64,000 nt of DNA, taken from the NCBI GenBank assembly GCA_052326605.1, contig JBKQMB010000074.1:1-64000 (forward strand), in the 5' to 3' direction. Every line of letters starts with the position of its first letter. The first letter of the stretch is position 1. Made by a program: the position numbers and the translations under genes. Shown piece by piece: positions 60,168-64,000 of this stretch. The DNA is from Bog-756 sp052326605 (GTDB lineage: Bacteria; Actinomycetota; Acidimicrobiia; Acidimicrobiales; RAAP-2). A model generated the notes under the pieces. The model had not been told where the DNA came from. It did not search any database and was given only the letters and a program-made list of their open reading frames with translations.

Positions 60168-62043
60168 TCTGGCCGAGTCGGTCGCCGTCCCACCGGTTGT
60201 GGGCGAGGACGAAGGAGTCGCGTCGAGCGCCGACGGTGACGTGAGCCGGCCCGGCGCCGGCATCCACCACCGGCCGGGATTGTTCTCGCCGTTCCGCCTC
60301 GTCATCGTCATCGTCCTGGTGGCGGCATCTGTGACCGCCTGGTTGCTCACGCGCCCTTCCTCTCCCGCCTATCGGACGGCCGTCGTGGGAACGGGTACGG
60401 CCGTGGCGTCGCTGGACTCGGTGGGGACCATCGCTCCCGTCAATCAGGCAAGCCTCAACTTCAACGTGTCGGGGACGGTCGGCGCAGTAGACGTCGCGGT
60501 CGGTCAGCAGGTGACGGCCGGTGAGGTGCTCGCGTCGCTCGAGACCACACCGCTCGACAACAGTGTGGTGACGGCTCAGGCGAGCCTGGCCTCCACGCAG
60601 GCCACCTTGGCGAGCGATGAGGCGAGCCAGACAGCGGCGACGACCGCCGCGGCGACGGTGTCGACGACCACCACCACGTCGACGACCGCGCCCTCCACGG
60701 CAGCGGGGTCATCGGGCCAGGGCAATCAGGAGATCGCCAAGCTGCAGGCGACCCTGGTGGCCGATCAGAAGCAGCTGGACGAGGATTCTGCCGCGGCGAG
60801 CGGTGCCCTCAACGAGGCCACCAAGGTGTGCAACCCCCCGGCGACACCGACGACGGGCGCCGCCCAGCCCGGGACCACCCCGCTGCCCACGACCACGCCC
60901 ACGACCACCGTGTCCGGCGGATCGGCGTCGGCGCCGACCTGCTCGGAGGCGCTGACCCTGGCATCCGCGGCCCAGGAGAAGGTCTCCGCCGACGTCAAGA
61001 CGGTGAATCATGATCTGACGGCGCTCACGTCCGCGCTCGAGTCGTCGGGGTCCGGCTCCGGATCGGCCTCCGCGGGTTCGGGCGGTGGGACCGGAGCTGC
61101 GGGTTCGGGCACCTCGTCGAACCCCGGAGGAACGAAGGGCACGTCGGTCGGATCGGGCACCACGTCTCCGGCCGCTGCCGCCGACACCTCCGCTGGCTCC
61201 GCTGCGACCGGTGGCTCCGCTGCGACGGGCACCGGGTCGACGGGCTCCAAGGCCAAGGTGGTGACACCCCAGAAGCTGGTACTCGACCAGGCGTCCATCG
61301 ATGTGGCCCAGGCTGATCTGACCAGCGCGCAGCAGGCCGTCGGCGACGCCAATCTCGTGAGTTCGATCTCGGGGACCGTGGGCTCGGTGACCATCGCTCC
61401 CGGTACGGCGGTGACGGCGGGATCGACCACCACCACGCCACAGGTCGTGGTGATCGGCTCGGGCTCCTCCTACCAAGCGGCGACGACCGTCCCGGTGGCC
61501 TCCATCGGTCAGGTCGCCATCGGCCAGCAGGTGCTCGTGACCCCTGACTCCACCGGCACGGTGCTGAACGGAACGGTGACGGCCATAGGGGTGTTGCCTA
61601 CCTCCGGATCGACCTCGACGACCTACCCGGTCACGGTGTCCCTGGAGTCGTCCGATCTCGGTCTCTACTCGGGAGCGGAAGCCGAGCTCTCGATGATCAC
61701 CGGGAGAGCGGTCGGGGTCACGACGGTTCCGTCGTCGGCTGTTAGGACCGTGGGATCGACGCACCTGGTGACCGTGGTCGACGGCACCACGACCAAGTCC
61801 GTCCGGGTCACCCTCGGAACGGTGGGCACCCTCCTGACCCAGGTGAGCTCGGGGGTGAAGACGGGGCAGCTCGTCGCCCTGGCCGACCTGAACGAGGCGG
61901 TGCCCACGTCGTCGACCAGCAGCACCCGGACCGGCGCGGGCGGCTTCGGCGGCGCGGGCGGCCTCGGCGGCGCGGGCGGCCTCGGCGGCGCGGGCGGCTT
62001 CGGCGGCGCGGGCAGTTTCCGGAGTGGCGCCCTCGGCGGCTGA
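60160..62043 (+). CDS. Second efflux adaptor (HlyD type) with long low-complexity insert
   Basis: 627 residues. One membrane helix (RLVIVIVLVAASVTAWLL) precedes the adaptor, with SVGTIAPVNQASLNFNVSGTV and VDVAVGQQVTAGEVLASLE, a helical hairpin with a ~250-residue Ser/Thr/Ala/Gly-rich insert and AQADLTSAQQAVGDANLVSSI. The beta-barrel part includes IGQVAIGQQVLVTP. A tail of GGAGGLGGAGG units ends it. The start is unsure: GTG 60160 overlaps the previous stop by eight bases with GGAG ahead; GTG 60148 and ATG 60088 are also in frame. It shares the N-terminal motif of the first adaptor, so the two arose by duplication. Confidence 0.82.
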   Translation: MPDLAESVAVPPVVGEDEGVASSADGDVSRPGAGIHHRPGLFSPFRLVIVIVLVAASVTAWLLTRPSSPAYRTAVVGTGTAVASLDSVGTIAPVNQASLNFNVSGTVGAVDVAVGQQVTAGEVLASLETTPLDNSVVTAQASLASTQATLASDEASQTAATTAAATVSTTTTTSTTAPSTAAGSSGQGNQEIAKLQATLVADQKQLDEDSAAASGALNEATKVCNPPATPTTGAAQPGTTPLPTTTPTTTVSGGSASAPTCSEALTLASAAQEKVSADVKTVNHDLTALTSALESSGSGSGSASAGSGGGTGAAGSGTSSNPGGTKGTSVGSGTTSPAAAADTSAGSAATGGSAATGTGSTGSKAKVVTPQKLVLDQASIDVAQADLTSAQQAVGDANLVSSISGTVGSVTIAPGTAVTAGSTTTTPQVVVIGSGSSYQAATTVPVASIGQVAIGQQVLVTPDSTGTVLNGTVTAIGVLPTSGSTSTTYPVTVSLESSDLGLYSGAEAELSMITGRAVGVTTVPSSAVRTVGSTHLVTVVDGTTTKSVRVTLGTVGTLLTQVSSGVKTGQLVALADLNEAVPTSSTSSTRTGAGGFGGAGGLGGAGGLGGAGGFGGAGSFRSGALGG

Positions 62044-62071
62044 TCACCGAGCCACCGGGCACTGTGGACGG

Positions 62072-62077
62072 TAGCGT
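62072..62077 (+). promoter_or_regulatory. -10 element of a probable leaderless NTF2-fold gene
   Basis: TAGCGT ends seven bases before GTG 62085 and lies after the alternative GTG 62064, which it therefore rules against. Confidence 0.4.
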
Positions 62078-62084
62078 TCCCACG

Positions 62085-62603
62085 GTGATCGACGACCCGC
62101 TGGTGGCCGAGGCAGTTCACGACACCGGTATCCGACGGCTCCAGCACGCCTACGCCGACGTCGTCAATCGCCGGGCATGGGCCGAGCTGGAGCAGCTGTT
62201 CCTCCCCGACGCCCCCGTCGTCATCGACCGGCGTGCCGGCGAGCCGCTCCGACTGGTCGGAGGTCCGGCGCTCGGCGAGTTCATCGGGTCGTCCATCGAG
62301 CAGTTCGAGTTCTTCGAGTTCGTCGTCCTCAACGCCCACATCGCCTTCCCCCAGGGGGCCGGGGCCGGCACCGCCGTGTGCCGCCTCTTCATGTGCGAGA
62401 TCCGCCAGCACCAGGCCAGTGGTCGCTGGACGAACGCGTACGGCCTGTACCACGACCGCTATGCGTTTGCCACGAACCGCTGGTGGTTCGCCGAACGGAG
62501 GTACCACTCCCTGGCCCGGCACGGGCCCGACCTGGACGTCTTCCCCTTTCCCCGCCAACCGGGCATCGAGGTGCCGGGGATGGGATCGACGGGCGATCGC
62601 TGA
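62085..62603 (+). CDS. SnoaL/NTF2-fold protein
   Basis: 172 residues: IRRLQHAYADVVNRRAWAEL opens the fold, ELEQLFLPDAPVVID and HIAFPQGAGAGTAVCRLFMC form helices and strands of the cone, and DRYAFATNRWWFAERRYHS closes it. This is the polyketide-cyclase/dehydratase-like SnoaL group; no catalytic role can be assigned. Starts at GTG 62085, chosen because the -10 lies just upstream; GTG 62064 would extend it by seven residues. Confidence 0.75.
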   Translation: MIDDPLVAEAVHDTGIRRLQHAYADVVNRRAWAELEQLFLPDAPVVIDRRAGEPLRLVGGPALGEFIGSSIEQFEFFEFVVLNAHIAFPQGAGAGTAVCRLFMCEIRQHQASGRWTNAYGLYHDRYAFATNRWWFAERRYHSLARHGPDLDVFPFPRQPGIEVPGMGSTGDR

Positions 62604-62683
62604 GGCATCCCCGGCCGGGCGGGTCCCCCGGCCCGGGCGCCGCATCATCCACGGGGGCCCGTCGTCATGGGAGCATCGTGTCC

Positions 62684-63157
62684 ATGACGCTCCTCTTGGT
62701 CCGCCATGCCAACGCCGGCCGCCGAAGCGCCTATGAAGGTGACGACCGCGTGCGGCCGCTGTCCCCGAGGGGGCAGGCCCAGGCCGATGGGCTGGTGGCC
62801 CTGTTGAAGGGCTACCGGCCCCGGAGGATCCTGAGCAGTCCCTACGTCCGCTGCTGCGAGACGGTGCGCCCACTGTCGAAGGCCCTGGACCTTCCCGTCG
62901 AGTCGGTGGACGCGCTGGCCGAAGGCCACGGGACCGAGACGCTACGACTGATGGAGCGGATGGCCGGCGAATCGGCGGTGCTCTGCACCCACGGGGACGT
63001 CGCCCTCGAGGTGCTGGACACCCTGGCCGGGCAGCGACCGGCGAAGGTGCGCCAGTTGCTTCGGCTCCAGAAGGGCGAGGTGTGGGTGATCCAGTCGGTG
63101 GGCACTTCGCTCTCCATCGTCGAGCACCTCCGGCAGGTGGCCGACGGGGGTCGGTAG
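62684..63157 (+). CDS. SixA-type phosphohistidine phosphatase
   Basis: 157 residues of the histidine-phosphatase (phosphoglycerate mutase) superfamily. LLLVRHANAGRR holds the RHx motif with the catalytic His, RPLSPRGQAQADGL follows, and SSPYVRCCETVRPL and VLCTHGDVALEVL supply the remaining Arg and His. The size and motifs match SixA, which removes phosphate from phosphohistidine; other small substrates are possible. ATG 62684 or GTG 62678 starts it. Confidence 0.85.
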   Translation: MTLLLVRHANAGRRSAYEGDDRVRPLSPRGQAQADGLVALLKGYRPRRILSSPYVRCCETVRPLSKALDLPVESVDALAEGHGTETLRLMERMAGESAVLCTHGDVALEVLDTLAGQRPAKVRQLLRLQKGEVWVIQSVGTSLSIVEHLRQVADGGR

Positions 63158-63198
63158 CCGGCGTCGGACCGCCGGCCGCCGCTCGGGGCACCGACCGC

Positions 63199-63204
63199 TA
63201 CGCT
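63199..63204 (+). promoter_or_regulatory. -10 element of a probable leaderless murL transcript
   Basis: TACGCT ends nine bases before ATG 63214; no ribosome-binding site is visible. Confidence 0.4.
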
Positions 63205-63213
63205 CGGGTCGCC

Positions 63214-64000
63214 ATGAACGACCAGAACCGGTTCGACCCGGGCTCCATCGGCACGTTCCGGGTGGTCGATCGATGCTTCGACGCTTCGTCGAGGACGCTC
63301 TCGCTCGGGTACGCACTCGACGAGGCTGTTTCGTTCACCGAGACCATCACCTTCGAGACGGCGCCCGACGACGACTGGAGTGCCGACGCCCCCGGGTTCG
63401 ACCGGGCGCTCCTGCACCTCCACATGGCTGCGGGGACCAGCTACTACAAAGCTGCCGCCCCCCCGGCGATCCTGGTCGAGCACGACGGCCTGACCGCCGC
63501 AGAGCAGAGGTTCCACCACGCCCTCTACGACCAGGGGCTCCGGGAGTTCGCGGTGGCGAACGGCCTCCCCGTCCCCCGTGCGGTGGAGATCGAGCAGTGC
63601 TCGACCCCCGTCGAGGCGCCCCGACCGACGGGCCTCCGCCGCTCCGGGGGCCTGCTGGTCCCGATCGGGGGTGGCAAGGACTCGATGGTGCTCATCGAGG
63701 CGGTGCGGGACCTGGCCCCCACACTGTTCGCGGTCAATCCCCACCCCCTGGTGCTCGAACTGGCCCGCCAGACCGGGCTCGAGCTCATCATCGTCCGCCG
63801 CCGGCTCTCCCCGGAGTTGGCCGCTCTCAACCGTGCCGGTGCCCTCAACGGTCATGTCCCGATCACCGCCATCGTGTCGCTGATCGCGGTGGCCGGCAGC
63901 TTCCTCTACGGATACGACACCATCGCCATGGCCGTCGAGCGCTCGGCCAGCGAAGAGACCGCGGTGGTGGGCGGTGTGTCGGTCAACCACCAGTACTCGA
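63214..64000 (+). CDS. murL: MurL, UDP-MurNAc-L-Ala-L-Glu epimerase (3' end outside window)
   Basis: Converts L-Glu to D-Glu after L-Glu is attached to UDP-MurNAc-L-Ala by MurD2, an alternative to glutamate racemase in peptidoglycan synthesis. The open frame runs to the window edge (262 codons). LLHLHMAAGTSYYKAAAPP, then LRRSGGLLVPIGGGKDSMVL with its ATP-pyrophosphatase-like loop, IIVRRRLSPELAALNRAGAL and LNGHVPITAI are the conserved MurL elements; VERSASEE follows. The family is ~440 residues, so a little over half is here. ATG 63214 is preceded by a TACGCT -10. murD2 would be expected adjacent, outside the window. Confidence 0.85.
   Translation, partial: MNDQNRFDPGSIGTFRVVDRCFDASSRTLSLGYALDEAVSFTETITFETAPDDDWSADAPGFDRALLHLHMAAGTSYYKAAAPPAILVEHDGLTAAEQRFHHALYDQGLREFAVANGLPVPRAVEIEQCSTPVEAPRPTGLRRSGGLLVPIGGGKDSMVLIEAVRDLAPTLFAVNPHPLVLELARQTGLELIIVRRRLSPELAALNRAGALNGHVPITAIVSLIAVAGSFLYGYDTIAMAVERSASEETAVVGGVSVNHQYS

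Noticed and set aside
61920..62040. GC-rich tandem GGCGGCGCGGGCGGC-like units considered as an insertion-element end or attachment site.
   Set aside because: They are in frame and encode the Gly-rich tail of the adaptor; no transposase or duplication of flanking bases is present.

Overview
The window is a 64 kb stretch of a high-GC bacterial chromosome. Gene order and content point to Actinomycetota. A tyrosine recombinase and a WhiG-type sigma factor precede rpsB-tsf-pyrH-frr, as in Streptomyces. An oligoribonuclease, a WS/DGAT wax-ester synthase, an Rv2466c-like (mycothiol-linked) reductase and the MurL epimerase are also present. A deep branch such as Acidimicrobiia is plausible, but that is inference. 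Many genes have a TANNNT -10 element only 6-9 bases before a start codon and no Shine-Dalgarno, which suggests widespread leaderless transcripts.

Bases 1-20.8k are a conserved housekeeping run on the + strand. In order it holds xerC (5' truncated by the window), whiG-like sigma, rpsB, tsf, pyrH, frr, cdsA (with a very long N-terminal extension), dxr, rseP, ispG, proS, then rimP-nusA-ylxR-infB-rbfA-truB-ribF. The rimP leader carries a textbook promoter followed by a strong intrinsic terminator, so the nusA-infB operon is probably attenuated. ylxR has no ATG, GTG or TTG start.

Bases 20.8-38.1k are mixed metabolism: acyl-CoA ligase, orn, dut, WS/DGAT, tRNA-Gly(GCC), a P-loop kinase and a rhodanese. 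An NMT1/THI5-type ABC importer follows, with a divergent secreted binding protein and a second, leaderless THI5-like protein. Then come a methyltransferase, a SEC-C protein, an isocitrate-dehydrogenase-like enzyme, a decayed sulfatase pseudogene, a conserved unknown with an RHH-like C-terminus, glycerate kinase and a fatty acid desaturase.

Bases 38.2-45.0k are the most striking unit. A cobalamin riboswitch controls five genes joined by 4-base stop/start overlaps. They encode a secreted alpha6/alpha6-barrel protein with six 42-residue surface repeats, a membrane-anchored DUF4430 (transcobalamin-C-like) protein, an EcfT, a double EcfA ATPase and an S component. This looks like a two-part bacterial counterpart of intrinsic factor/transcobalamin feeding a CbrT-like ECF vitamin B12 importer.

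Bases 45-55.3k hold RNase Z, a DUF167 protein, a membrane protein, a GNAT-AAA+ fusion, an NTF2-fold protein, two aldo/keto reductases, a biotinyl-carboxyltransferase fusion, a universal stress protein, a histone-deacetylase-like hydrolase and an Rv2466c-like protein with a CPYA site. Bases 55.3-62.0k are a MacAB-like efflux cluster (two adaptors, ATPase, permease, lipoprotein) behind a PhoP-box-like direct repeat. The window closes with an NTF2-fold protein, a SixA-type phosphatase and the first part of murL, which runs off the end.
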